This document shows, in pieces, positions 35,196-43,117 of a stretch of 64,000 nucleotides of DNA. Below the pieces are notes generated by a model. That model had not been told where the DNA came from and ran no database searches. It was given only the letters and a program-made list of their open reading frames with translations. The stretch is from JAGDVO01 sp964590075 [NCBI: uncultured Aquificales bacterium] (GTDB lineage Bacteria > Thermosulfidibacterota > Thermosulfidibacteria > Thermosulfidibacterales). Position 1 is the first letter of the stretch; the number at the start of each line of letters is the position of its first letter. The stretch spans positions 62,001 to 126,000 of the forward strand of contig CAZPXS010000005.1 in assembly GCA_964590075.1 (NCBI GenBank), given 5' to 3'. Made by a program: the position numbers and the translations under genes.

Positions 35196-36036
35196 GGAGA
35201 GTATTGGTAGGATATCGGAGTTATCAAAGAAGGCTCCCGATCTTGTTGGTGTACCAACGGGAGTGGATGGTCTTGATGATCTCTTCTTTACCGTAGAGTT
35301 TAAGGAGGGAAGGGCGGTCAAAAAATCCTTAGGCGGTATACCATTAAGGAGTGTAATAAATATAACAGGCGTTGCGGATACAGGGAAAACGCTTATGGCG
35401 GAACAGTTTGCTGCAAAACAGGCTTCTCTCGGTAATACCGTTATATTTGTAACTGTTGAGAGTCCGGGACCTTTCGTCGCATCGTCAATAAAGTATAGGG
35501 CAAAGGCTATGGGGATATCCGAAGAGTTGGTGGATCAGAATGTCGTTATAGTAGATGCGGCAAGTCACTCGGTTTTAAGGGATAACATTCAGACACTACT
35601 TGATACCTTGGCCTTCGCCATTAAAAAGTATAAGAGTAAAGCGGTTGTCATAGATTCTATAACAGGTCTATATGAGGCTAAGGAGATGCTTGCGAGAAGT
35701 ATAGTAAGGAGTATATTTAATTTTCTCAAGAAGTGGTATCAGACTGGTATACTTGTATCGCAGAAGAGAAGTGGGCATGAGGAATTATCAGCTGAAGCGG
35801 CGGGAGGTTACGCTGTAGCGCATATAGTTGATGGTACGATGGTTCTATCCAAGGAACTGATAACTACGTCTAGAGAGGAGAGCCTATATGGAAGACCGAT
35901 AGGAGATGTGGTAAGATTGTTCAGGATAGACGGTTGTAGACTTTGTGGTCATGATACACGTTTGTACTTCCTTGAGATTACGGATGAGGGCCTTGTTAGA
36001 ATAGGTGATCCAGTGGGGAAAAAGGGTAAAAGATAG
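35164..36036 (+). CDS. KaiC-like RecA-superfamily ATPase
   Basis: A 290-residue single-domain RAD55/KaiC-like ATPase. It has GVPTGVDGLDDLF at about 29-41, Walker A GVADTGKT at 69-76, a catalytic Glu in TVESPGP, and a Walker B ending VVIDSIT near 165. The C-terminus adds a CRLCGHD cysteine pair, absent from clock KaiC. Only one ATPase domain is present, so a circadian role is unlikely. GGAGGTAGAAG lies before the ATG inside the YihY gene. It is followed 18 bases later by a charged miniprotein and then the flagellar operon; a role in flagella or signalling is only a positional guess. Confidence 0.82.
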   Translation: MEVKREPVVVEESIGRISELSKKAPDLVGVPTGVDGLDDLFFTVEFKEGRAVKKSLGGIPLRSVINITGVADTGKTLMAEQFAAKQASLGNTVIFVTVESPGPFVASSIKYRAKAMGISEELVDQNVVIVDAASHSVLRDNIQTLLDTLAFAIKKYKSKAVVIDSITGLYEAKEMLARSIVRSIFNFLKKWYQTGILVSQKRSGHEELSAEAAGGYAVAHIVDGTMVLSKELITTSREESLYGRPIGDVVRLFRIDGCRLCGHDTRLYFLEITDEGLVRIGDPVGKKGKR

Positions 36037-36054
36037 AATCGGAAGGAGGATTAA

Positions 36055-36219
36055 ATGGCAAGGGAAGATGAGGATCTTCAGGAATTATTAAAGAGGTTTG
36101 AAGAGCTTATTAAAAAAGAGGAAAAGAAAAGGCAGCATAAAAGTTCGACTAATAAGGATAAGGACAAGGAAGAACAGACCAAGAAGGATAGTGGTAAGGT
36201 CTATAAAACAAACCAGTAG
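36055..36219 (+). CDS. Highly charged 54-residue protein of unknown function
   Basis: Reads from an ATG at 36055, behind an excellent GGAAGGAGGATTAA site, to TAG at 36219. Residues 1-28 (EDEDLQELLKRFEELIKKEE) should form an amphipathic helix. The remainder is Lys/Asp/Ser-rich and probably disordered. There are no cysteines or membrane segments. Not recognised as a named family. The strong ribosome site and 18-base spacing argue that it is a real gene co-expressed with the KaiC-like ATPase, perhaps as its binding partner (inference). Confidence 0.65.
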   Translation: MAREDEDLQELLKRFEELIKKEEKKRQHKSSTNKDKDKEEQTKKDSGKVYKTNQ

Positions 36220-36242
36220 TTTCTACTAACCCTACCATACTG

Positions 36243-36258
36243 TGGCATTGTTTTTGCT
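36243..36258 (+). promoter_or_regulatory. Sigma-54 (RpoN) promoter of the flagellar operon
   Basis: TGGCATT-GTTT-TTGCT matches the sigma-54 consensus TGGCACG-N4-TTGCW at GG (-24), GC (-12) and exact spacing. With C36257 as -12, transcription starts near 36269, about 12 bases before the flgF ATG and just ahead of its GGGAGG site (36271-36276). RpoN control of rod and hook genes is known in several flagellated phyla. The required enhancer-binding activator is not in the window. Confidence 0.78.
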
Positions 36259-36293
36259 ACTTATCATCCTGGGAGGTCGGGATGATAAGTAGC
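36256..36293 (+). repeat. Perfect 14-bp inverted repeat enclosing the flgF ribosome site and start
   Basis: Left arm GCTACTTATCATCC (36256-36269) and right arm GGATGATAAGTAGC (36280-36293) are exact reverse complements, with a 10-base loop TGGGAGGTCG (36270-36279). The loop holds the Shine-Dalgarno GGGAGG and a GGA that could suit CsrA. The flgF ATG (36282-36284) lies in the right arm. The left arm starts in the sigma-54 -12 element and ends at the predicted start site, so sigma-54 RNA would lack almost all of it. Confidence 0.9.
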
Positions 36294-37088
36294 CTATATG
36301 TTGGCGCAAGTGGTATGATAGTTGAAAATCAGCGGTTGTCTGTAATTTCAAATAATCTTGCTAATGTTAATACTAACGGTTTTAAGAGGGATGAGGTTAC
36401 CTTTAGTAACTATCTATACCATAGGGGGCTTGGGCCGTTTTTTGGAGGGTATCCCACGGATCCCGGTGATTTCAAAAAATTATGGTTTGATCCACAAAAT
36501 AGTGTTGTCATGGCCTATAAGACTTATACATCCTTTCTACCTGGTAGGGTGGAAGAAACCAGTATTAAAACGAATGTTGCTATAGATGGAGACGGTTTCT
36601 TCCTTGTTTCCTATAACGGTGGTAACTACTACACGAGAGATGGTTCCTTTAAACTCTATCCCGATGGGACTCTTAGAAATTCGGTTGGGGCCAGGCTTCT
36701 CGGTAGACGTAGTCCCGGGGCTCCTGTTGAAGAGGTGAGGGTGGATCCAAACTCGGAAGTTGTGATTACAAGCGACGGTTGGATCGAATCTAACGGTAAC
36801 AGGTTATTCAAAATTGAGATCAATACCTTCCCTGGTAATCTAAATAACTATCTACAGAAGAAGGGCTCGAACCTATTTGAGTTGAAGGATCCTAATATGC
36901 GCGGAGTTGAACAGCAGAATCCCGTTTTACTGGTTGGTTATGTGGAAAGATCCAATGCCGATGTTGTCCTTGAGATGGTTAAACTCATAGATTGTTTCAG
37001 GCATTATGAGGCCTGTCAGAGAGTTGTAACAGCTACATTTGAGGATGTTACGTCTAAGACTGTAAACGATGTTGGAAGGATAGGTTAG
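36282..37088 (+). CDS. flgF: Flagellar basal-body rod protein FlgF
   Basis: A 268-residue proximal rod protein. N-terminal YVGASGMIVENQRLSVISNNLANVNTNGFKRDEV is the rod/hook signature. The centre has VAIDGDGFFLV...YYTRDGSFKLYPDGTL, and the C-terminus has the RSNADVVLEMVKLIDCFRHYEACQRV helix. FlgF rather than FlgG is chosen from gene order and lower similarity to the next gene, which is a canonical FlgG. First gene of the operon behind the sigma-54 promoter; its first codons form the right arm of the inverted repeat. Confidence 0.92.
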   Translation: MISSLYVGASGMIVENQRLSVISNNLANVNTNGFKRDEVTFSNYLYHRGLGPFFGGYPTDPGDFKKLWFDPQNSVVMAYKTYTSFLPGRVEETSIKTNVAIDGDGFFLVSYNGGNYYTRDGSFKLYPDGTLRNSVGARLLGRRSPGAPVEEVRVDPNSEVVITSDGWIESNGNRLFKIEINTFPGNLNNYLQKKGSNLFELKDPNMRGVEQQNPVLLVGYVERSNADVVLEMVKLIDCFRHYEACQRVVTATFEDVTSKTVNDVGRIG

Positions 37089-37099
37089 GAGGTGGATAG

Positions 37100-37888
37100 A
37101 TGTTGAGGGCATTATGGACAGCAGCAACAGGGATGAGGGCCCAACAGTTACACATCGACGTTATAGCCAATAATCTCGCAAACGTTGATACCGTAGGTTT
37201 CAAAAGAACGAGGATAGATTTTCAGGACCTTATGTACCAGACCTTAAGACCACCGGGTGCCGATTCTACTACAACAACTAAGATTCCAACTGGTATTCAG
37301 GTCGGTTTGGGAGTTAGGCCTGCCGCTCTTGAGAAGATATTCCTTCAGGGTAATTTCAAGCAAACGGGTAATCCTTTGGATATAGCGATAGAGGGTAAGG
37401 GATTCTTCAGGATACAGCTACCAAACGGTGAAATTGCCTACACGAGAGCCGGTGCCTTTAAACTCGATGATCAGGGTAGGATAGTAACAAGCGATGGGTA
37501 TCCACTCGATCCTATAATAACCATACCCCAAAACGCTATCGACATCTCTATAGGAGAGGATGGAACGGTTAGTGTTTTACAGCCCGGAGCTACCACATAC
37601 ACACAGGTTGGTCAGATAACGCTTGTTGATTTCCCAAATCCTGCAGGTTTAAGGGCTATAGGTAGGAATCTCTTTAAAGAGACAGATACGAGTGGTGCTC
37701 CAATAGAGGGTACGCCGGGACAGGATCAGTTTGGTACTCTAGCCCAGGGATATATAGAGGCATCCAACGTGGATGTTGTTGAGGAGATGGTTAACCTGAT
37801 TATAGCTCAAAGAGCCTATGAGGCCAATTCTCGTGCTATCCAGACTGGGGATGATATGCTGAGAGTTGCGAACGAACTTAAGAGATAA
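37100..37888 (+). CDS. flgG: Flagellar distal rod protein FlgG
   Basis: A 262-residue distal rod protein of standard length. Seen: [34 protein letters not shown], the FlgG-specific [38 protein letters not shown], and the C-terminal [37 protein letters not shown] precedes the ATG. Exported through the flagellar type III apparatus; no signal peptide is expected or seen. Confidence 0.97.
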   Translation: MLRALWTAATGMRAQQLHIDVIANNLANVDTVGFKRTRIDFQDLMYQTLRPPGADSTTTTKIPTGIQVGLGVRPAALEKIFLQGNFKQTGNPLDIAIEGKGFFRIQLPNGEIAYTRAGAFKLDDQGRIVTSDGYPLDPIITIPQNAIDISIGEDGTVSVLQPGATTYTQVGQITLVDFPNPAGLRAIGRNLFKETDTSGAPIEGTPGQDQFGTLAQGYIEASNVDVVEEMVNLIIAQRAYEANSRAIQTGDDMLRVANELKR

Positions 37889-37893
37889 TAGCC

Positions 37894-38541
37894 ATGTTTA
37901 GGGTGTTTTTTGTTATAGTTTTAGTTGCCCTTTTTGCTGGATCAACAGGAGCTACTAATTTATGTGAGGTTGCCCAGGCGGTGATCGAGGGTAAATTACA
38001 GGAGAGTGTAAGGATAGATAGTTGTAGATACTACTCCAATAGGGATGGTGTAGATGATGGTTGTTTTATAGAGAAGGTTATTTCAAGTAGTAGCGGTGTT
38101 TTTAATCTTCGAGTTAGGTGTGATAGGAATAGGTCTTTCTGGCTTGTTGTTAGCTATTCGGTAAAGAGACCGGTTGCAATCGCCAAAACCTTTATAACTA
38201 AGGGTAATACCATAGATGATAAATACATCGTAAAGGAGGATTGGGTAAATGGCAAGGATCTATATAAAGTAGCGGTACCTGATTCCTTGAGGGATGCGGT
38301 GGCTAGGAGAAATATAGATAAGGGCTCTATCATATACTCGAATGATCTATACATACCCTACATGGTGAGACGAAACGAACTTGTAAAGGTCATCTATAGG
38401 GATGGGGGAGTTGTTATAGAGATGACGGCAGTAGCTAAGGATAACGGTAGGTTAGGGGATACTATAAAGGTCCAGAATCCTGTAAGTGGCACAATTTTTG
38501 CTGGTAGAGTTGTAGGTAGTAAAGTGGTGGAGGCTATGTAG
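37894..38541 (+). CDS. flgA: Flagellar P-ring assembly chaperone FlgA
   Basis: A 215-residue periplasmic protein with a Sec signal peptide (hydrophobic core FFVIVLVALFA, cleavage near TGA). The C-terminal half has the SAF-like domain with RRNIDKGSIIYSNDL, VRRNELVKVIYRDGGVVIEMTAVA and the typical end NPVSGTIFAGRVVGS. It helps FlgI fold into the P-ring. A candidate sigma-54 site lies inside its last 20 codons. It starts 5 bases after flgG and ends 1 base before flgH. Confidence 0.88.
   Translation: MFRVFFVIVLVALFAGSTGATNLCEVAQAVIEGKLQESVRIDSCRYYSNRDGVDDGCFIEKVISSSSGVFNLRVRCDRNRSFWLVVSYSVKRPVAIAKTFITKGNTIDDKYIVKEDWVNGKDLYKVAVPDSLRDAVARRNIDKGSIIYSNDLYIPYMVRRNELVKVIYRDGGVVIEMTAVAKDNGRLGDTIKVQNPVSGTIFAGRVVGSKVVEAM
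38487..38502 (+). promoter_or_regulatory. Candidate internal sigma-54 promoter upstream of flgH
   Basis: TGGCACA-ATTT-TTGCT, inside the flgA 3' end, matches the sigma-54 consensus with exact spacing. The start would be near 38513, 30 bases before the flgH ATG. It encodes the conserved FlgA segment SGTIFAG, so it could be a chance result of codon choice. Confidence 0.4.
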
Positions 38542-38542
38542 G

Positions 38543-39244
38543 ATGAGGAGAATTATTTTGGTTGCTACATGCTTTTTAGCCTTTATCGGATGTGGAACCC
38601 ATAGTGACAGGATAGAGTTCGGTAGGACAGGTCCCATGACGGCTGAGTATGTTCCAAAAAACAATGTAGAGGCATTAAAGCCAAAGTACGCAAGTAGCGG
38701 TTCCCTATGGGTTGATGGTTCTCTCTACAGTGATTGGAGGGCTAAGAAGGTGGGAGATATCGTGACCATTATAGTCAACGAATCGGCTATAGCCCAGGAT
38801 AACGGTGATACTCAGGCAGATAAAAGTGGCTCCTTTTCGAATACCATCAAAAATCTCTTCGGTATTAAGGATACTATTGGAAAGATATTCGGTGGAGATG
38901 AAACGAATCCTATAGATTTGAAATCAAGTTATAGTTACAAAGGTAGCGGAAAGATATCACAGAAGAGTACCTTTCAAACGAGGATTTCAGCCGTTGTTAC
39001 AGAGGTTCTTCCCAATGGTAATCTAGTCGTGGAAGGTAAGAGAGCACTATTCATAAACGGTGAAAGAAAGATCATAGGGATAAGAGGGGTGGTGAGGTTG
39101 CAGGATATATCACCCGATAATACGGTAAGTTCAGAGAATGTTGCGGATGCTGAGATAATCTACGAGGGTAAGGGGATAGTCTCCAAGAGTCAGAACCCTG
39201 GTCTCTTTACTAGATTGTTGATGACATTCTGGCCCTTCTTCTAG
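38543..39244 (+). CDS. flgH: Flagellar L-ring lipoprotein FlgH
   Basis: A 233-residue outer-membrane lipoprotein. The signal peptide ends in a lipobox-like LAFIGCG, with Cys17 as the lipidated residue. The mature part shows [30 protein letters not shown], the L-ring signature, then [31 protein letters not shown]. Its presence shows a true outer membrane and fits the LolA and Lpt genes at the left. Followed 13 bases later by flgI. Confidence 0.96.
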   Translation: MRRIILVATCFLAFIGCGTHSDRIEFGRTGPMTAEYVPKNNVEALKPKYASSGSLWVDGSLYSDWRAKKVGDIVTIIVNESAIAQDNGDTQADKSGSFSNTIKNLFGIKDTIGKIFGGDETNPIDLKSSYSYKGSGKISQKSTFQTRISAVVTEVLPNGNLVVEGKRALFINGERKIIGIRGVVRLQDISPDNTVSSENVADAEIIYEGKGIVSKSQNPGLFTRLLMTFWPFF

Positions 39245-39257
39245 GGGAGGTGATAAG

Positions 39258-40352
39258 ATGGTCTTCATTTTAGCTATAATAATAAGCCTATTTGCATCTT
39301 CCAGCTCCTGGTCAGCTAGAATCAGTGACATCGCCTCTATCGAGGGTGTAAGGGAAAACTATCTGATAGGTTATGGAATAGTTGCTGGGTTGGAGAAAAA
39401 CGGTGATCAGACCAAGATGTATTATCAGACAGTTGCGAATATGTTGGAGAAGTTCGGTGTTAGGGTGCCCGTAAATAAGGTGGATTATAAGAACATGGCA
39501 GCCGTTATAGTTACCGCGAAGTTACCTCCCAACGCTAAACCCGGTATGAAGATAGATGTTGAGGTCTCCACAATAGGAGATGCAAAGAGCTTGGAAGGTG
39601 GCGTTTTGATGTTGACCCCTCTCTTTGGTCCCGATGGTAACATATACGCGGTTGCCCAAGGTCCGATATCGATAGGAGGTTTTAACGTTACGGGAGGTGG
39701 TGCGAGAGTCCGTAAGAACCATCCTACTACCGGGATAGTACCTAACGGTGCCATAGTTGAGAGAGAAGTTCCAACAAACTTCACCGTAGTTGGTCTTACA
39801 AAGTTTAGACTAAACCTTAAGGAACCAAATATAGTTACCGCCTATAATGTGGTGAGAGCTATAAATCGTTTATGGCCTGGTACTGCCAAGGTTCTGGATT
39901 TCGCAACTATAGAAGTTAACGTTGCTCCTGATTTTTTGGATAATCCTGCGGAATTTTTGGCTAAAGTCCAGTTACTGGATGTTGAGACCTATTCACCTAG
40001 TAGGATAGTTGTGGACGAAAAGACGGGAACTATAGTTATGGGATCCAATGTTAGAATCTTACCTGTAGCTGTTGCTCATGGTAGTATAACGGTGAGGGTT
40101 GAGTCCACACCTTCCGTCAGTCAACCTAGCCCATTATCAGGCGGTGTTACAACCGTTACCCAACAGACAAGGATGACCGTAGAGGAGGCTAAGGGTAACT
40201 TCGTTACACTTGGGGATAGTAAGAAGGAGATTACGGTTGGTGAACTTGTGAATGCCCTTAATAGGTTGGGCGTTTCTGCGAGGGATATAATCGCGATACT
40301 AAGGGCAATAAAATCGGCAGGAGCTTTAGAGGGGGATCTGGAGGTTATATGA
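39258..40352 (+). CDS. flgI: Flagellar P-ring protein FlgI
   Basis: A 364-residue periplasmic ring protein with a short signal peptide (cleavage near SWSA). Seen: [74 protein letters not shown], the [19 protein letters not shown] strand, and the C-terminal [35 protein letters not shown]. Length normal. It overlaps flgJ by 4 bases. Confidence 0.97.
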   Translation: MVFILAIIISLFASSSSWSARISDIASIEGVRENYLIGYGIVAGLEKNGDQTKMYYQTVANMLEKFGVRVPVNKVDYKNMAAVIVTAKLPPNAKPGMKIDVEVSTIGDAKSLEGGVLMLTPLFGPDGNIYAVAQGPISIGGFNVTGGGARVRKNHPTTGIVPNGAIVEREVPTNFTVVGLTKFRLNLKEPNIVTAYNVVRAINRLWPGTAKVLDFATIEVNVAPDFLDNPAEFLAKVQLLDVETYSPSRIVVDEKTGTIVMGSNVRILPVAVAHGSITVRVESTPSVSQPSPLSGGVTTVTQQTRMTVEEAKGNFVTLGDSKKEITVGELVNALNRLGVSARDIIAILRAIKSAGALEGDLEVI

Positions 40353-40678
40353 TGAGGATAGGTGGGCTGGGTGGAATTACCTACACGACACTAACGGGTA
40401 AAAGGATAAGTAACATGAGGGATGCTAGTAAAGCTTTCGAGGCCATTTTCTGGGGAGAGGTGTTAAAGGAGAGTTTTAAAAGCTTAGATGAATCCTTTTT
40501 CAAAGGTAAAGGTGAATTTGGAGCCTATAGGGACATTGTTATATGGTATCTATCGGATTATATTTCTAATAGTTACGATACTGAAATAGGAAAAGCCCTT
40601 TATGAAAAGTTTAAGGCCCTTGAGGGTACCACTAAAAATACGAAAAAACTGGACGATAATATAAATAACCAAAAATAA
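40349..40678 (+). CDS. flgJ: FlgJ-like rod-binding protein lacking the muramidase domain
   Basis: A 109-residue protein matching only the N-terminal rod-cap domain of Flg[22 protein letters not shown] and [21 protein letters not shown]. The C-terminal peptidoglycan hydrolase domain of the proteobacterial protein is absent, as in many other phyla. A separate lytic enzyme must open the wall for the rod; none is encoded in this operon. The last 15 residues are Lys/Asn-rich and probably disordered. Confidence 0.82.
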   Translation: MMRIGGLGGITYTTLTGKRISNMRDASKAFEAIFWGEVLKESFKSLDESFFKGKGEFGAYRDIVIWYLSDYISNSYDTEIGKALYEKFKALEGTTKNTKKLDDNINNQK

Positions 40679-40693
40679 ACTGGAGGTGTTTAA

Positions 40694-40984
40694 ATGAGAA
40701 TAGATCCGAGAAAGTTTAATATTATCGATAACTTATCTCAGAGGACAAATGGGGTAGATAAGTCTGGTAATAGGATAGCCCAGAGGAACAACATATCTAT
40801 CGAAAATACGGGAAGGGCTAGAGTCGATAGAGTTGAGATTAATAGTAGGAGAGAAACTGACTTGGGTGGTAAAAGGGTGGAAGAATTGAAAAACGCTGTG
40901 GCTAACAACACCTATAAAGTTGATTCTAGGAGAGTTATAGGAGCTATGTTAAAGGAAGCCTTTACGGAGAGGTTTATTAAGTGA
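40694..40984 (+). CDS. flgM: Anti-sigma-28 factor FlgM
   Basis: A 96-residue protein with a flexible polar N-terminus and a C-terminal sigma-28-binding region RVEELKNAVANNTYKVDSRRVIGAMLKEAF, the conserved FlgM helix pair. FlgM holds FliA (sigma-28) inactive until it is exported after hook completion. This implies a sigma-28 late class beside the sigma-54 class. CTGGAGGTG lies before the ATG. It shares one base with flgN. Confidence 0.88.
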   Translation: MRIDPRKFNIIDNLSQRTNGVDKSGNRIAQRNNISIENTGRARVDRVEINSRRETDLGGKRVEELKNAVANNTYKVDSRRVIGAMLKEAFTERFIK

Positions 40985-41364
40985 TGATAAAGGCTAGAAG
41001 GATAGTGGAGATTCTTGAGGAAATAGAGGATATAACCAAAAGGGAAAGGGAGGCGGTACTATCCTGGAATATAGATGGGTTAATGATACTTACGGATAGA
41101 AAAAGTAAGCTTGTTGAGGAACTTACCCAGCTTAAATTGGAGGATATTGCCCATCTAGATGAGGATGAGAAATCGAGGATAAAAGGTCTTGTAGATAGAA
41201 TAATGTGGAACAATCTAAGACTGAGGTATATGGTAGGTAAGGCTCTCTCCTTTGTTGACGAGTACCTTAGAGCTATAAAGGTTGCATTAGGTTTGCCATA
41301 CGGGATGGATGATAGGGATCTGTTGGGTAAAGTCATAAGAAATAGCTGCGACCTAAGGGGTTGA
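40984..41364 (+). CDS. flgN: FlgN-like flagellar export chaperone
   Basis: A 126-residue all-helical protein with heptad-like stretches (about 5-55 and 65-100), in the usual place between flgM and flgK. FlgN escorts FlgK and FlgL to the export gate. Similarity in this family is low; the call rests on position, size and the FlgN-like pattern ILEEIEDITKREREAVLSWN...LVEELTQL. The ATG overlaps the flgM stop (TGATG); a GTG at 40981 is possible. Confidence 0.75.
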   Translation: MIKARRIVEILEEIEDITKREREAVLSWNIDGLMILTDRKSKLVEELTQLKLEDIAHLDEDEKSRIKGLVDRIMWNNLRLRYMVGKALSFVDEYLRAIKVALGLPYGMDDRDLLGKVIRNSCDLRG

Positions 41365-41368
41365 GTTT

Positions 41369-43117
41369 ATGAGTGGACTTTTTGGACTTTTGAATGTAGG
41401 TGTGAACTCCCTACTCACCTACCAGAGGGCTATGAATACGGTTAGTGAGAATATATCTAATGTTAATACACCGGGCTATGCAAGAAGGGTTCCTATTTTT
41501 GAAGAGTTACCGAGTTTCCAGAGTGGTAGGCTCTATTTTTCAAGTGGTGTGGATTTGAGGGAAGCAAGAAGAATGGCTGATCTCGTTCTTGATAGAAGGT
41601 TGAATGTGGAGAATGGTAACAATTCCTTCTGGGATGCGCTTAATCAGGTTGCCTCGAGTGTTGAGACTATAATGAATGAGGTCGCGGGTAGTGGTATAAG
41701 TAACATACTCAACGATTTTTTCAGCTCCTGGCAGGCTTTAGCCACTAATCCAAGTGGTATAACAGAGAGGGATCAGATAGTGGCTAACGCTAACCAGTTT
41801 GTGGAATCTGTAAAGGACATAGATAGTTCACTTAAGTCCGTTATAAACGATGGAGTTGAGAGGATAAGGGGATGGATAGAGGATGTGAATAGAATATCCG
41901 CTGATATAGCAAAGTTAAATAGTGCGATCAAAGTGAGTTATTCTCAGGGTAGTGTACCGAACGACCTTATAGATAAACTTAACGGTAACCTAAAGGAGCT
42001 TATGGGACTCATAGGTGGCTATTACTATGAGAGACCTGATGGCATGGTTCAGGTCTTCTTGCCTAACGGTATGGCTCTTGTGGATGGTGCCAATTACAGG
42101 GAACTAAAGTTTGACGAGGGAGCCTTCATAAGGAAGATGGTTGGTGTTATAGGAAGCAGTGTCTTTAGAAACGATGTGGAATATGACAATGTTCCTATAC
42201 TTATGGTTGCCGGTGAGGATGTTACTGGTTCAGTTGGTGGTAAGATAGGTGGAACGCTTAAGGGTTTTGTGGATGTGGTGGATGAAGTTAGGGCGAGGCT
42301 TAACAGACTTGTATCGGAGATCGTTTATAATGTTAACAGGATACACGTTACAGGTATGGGGTTACAGAAGCTCAATACTGTTGCAAGCCAGGTTTTGGTA
42401 AGTGATAGGTTGAAACCCATAAACAAGCAGGATAATGCGTATTTTAAGGATAGACTGACAAGTGGTGCGATAGAGGTAAGAATCTATAACGAGAAGGGTG
42501 AGATTGTTAATGCCAAGACAGTCACCGTATCCCTGGATGAGCCCATAGAAAGCCTCATAAAAAAGTTCGATTTGATCGATCATCTCTCGGCCTTTATCTC
42601 TTCAAATGGTCAGATTGTTTTTAAGAGTGATCCAGGTTACTATTTTTCCTTCTACAGTGACACGAGTGGTTTTCTAACCTCCTTTGGTATAAATACCTTT
42701 TTCATAGGAGATGGTATAGATAACGTGGATATTTCTCCCGTTATAAAGAGTAATCACCTTTTCGTTGCAAGTGGCAGGGATTTTGAGTCTGGCGATAACA
42801 GCGTGGCTATGGATATAGTTGAGCTCTCAAATAGGAAGGTTATGGAAGGTGGGTTTACTTTCGGTCAGTATTACGATAATCTCGTAGGTCAGCTTGGTAC
42901 TACGGTTAAGAGGATCCAGGGCTTTTATAACGATTCGAAGAGTCTTTTGGATCAGTTGAATACTGTGAGAGAATCCATATCGGGTGTGAACATAGACGAG
43001 GAGTTTATTAATCTACTTAAGTATCAGAGGTCCTTTCAGGCGGCAAGTAGATACATAACGGCTGTTGACGAAATGTTGGCTACTGTCGTTGAGAGGATGG
43101 GGGTGGTTGGTAGATGA
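41369..43117 (+). CDS. flgK: Flagellar hook-associated protein 1 FlgK
   Basis: A 582-residue hook-filament junction protein. N-terminal LNVGVNSLLTYQRAMNTVSENISNVNTPGYARR is the FlgK signature. The C-terminal helix SGVNIDEEFINLLKYQRSFQAASRYITAVDEMLATVVERMG is complete. The central domains are of ordinary length. It overlaps flgL by 4 bases. Confidence 0.96.
   Translation: MSGLFGLLNVGVNSLLTYQRAMNTVSENISNVNTPGYARRVPIFEELPSFQSGRLYFSSGVDLREARRMADLVLDRRLNVENGNNSFWDALNQVASSVETIMNEVAGSGISNILNDFFSSWQALATNPSGITERDQIVANANQFVESVKDIDSSLKSVINDGVERIRGWIEDVNRISADIAKLNSAIKVSYSQGSVPNDLIDKLNGNLKELMGLIGGYYYERPDGMVQVFLPNGMALVDGANYRELKFDEGAFIRKMVGVIGSSVFRNDVEYDNVPILMVAGEDVTGSVGGKIGGTLKGFVDVVDEVRARLNRLVSEIVYNVNRIHVTGMGLQKLNTVASQVLVSDRLKPINKQDNAYFKDRLTSGAIEVRIYNEKGEIVNAKTVTVSLDEPIESLIKKFDLIDHLSAFISSNGQIVFKSDPGYYFSFYSDTSGFLTSFGINTFFIGDGIDNVDISPVIKSNHLFVASGRDFESGDNSVAMDIVELSNRKVMEGGFTFGQYYDNLVGQLGTTVKRIQGFYNDSKSLLDQLNTVRESISGVNIDEEFINLLKYQRSFQAASRYITAVDEMLATVVERMGVVGR

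Noticed and set aside
35164-36036. Circadian clock KaiC
   Set aside because: Only one ATPase domain, no KaiA/KaiB, and a C-terminal Cys pair not found in clock KaiC. It is better called a KaiC-like ATPase.
40977-41336. Minus-strand 119-residue frame opposite flgN
   Set aside because: Ser/Leu-rich antisense shadow. The sense frame sits in the standard flgM-flgN-flgK order.
42773-42788. TGGCAGGGATTTTGAG in flgK as a third sigma-54 site
   Set aside because: Spacing fits, but the invariant GC of the -12 element is GA. It is also mid-gene.
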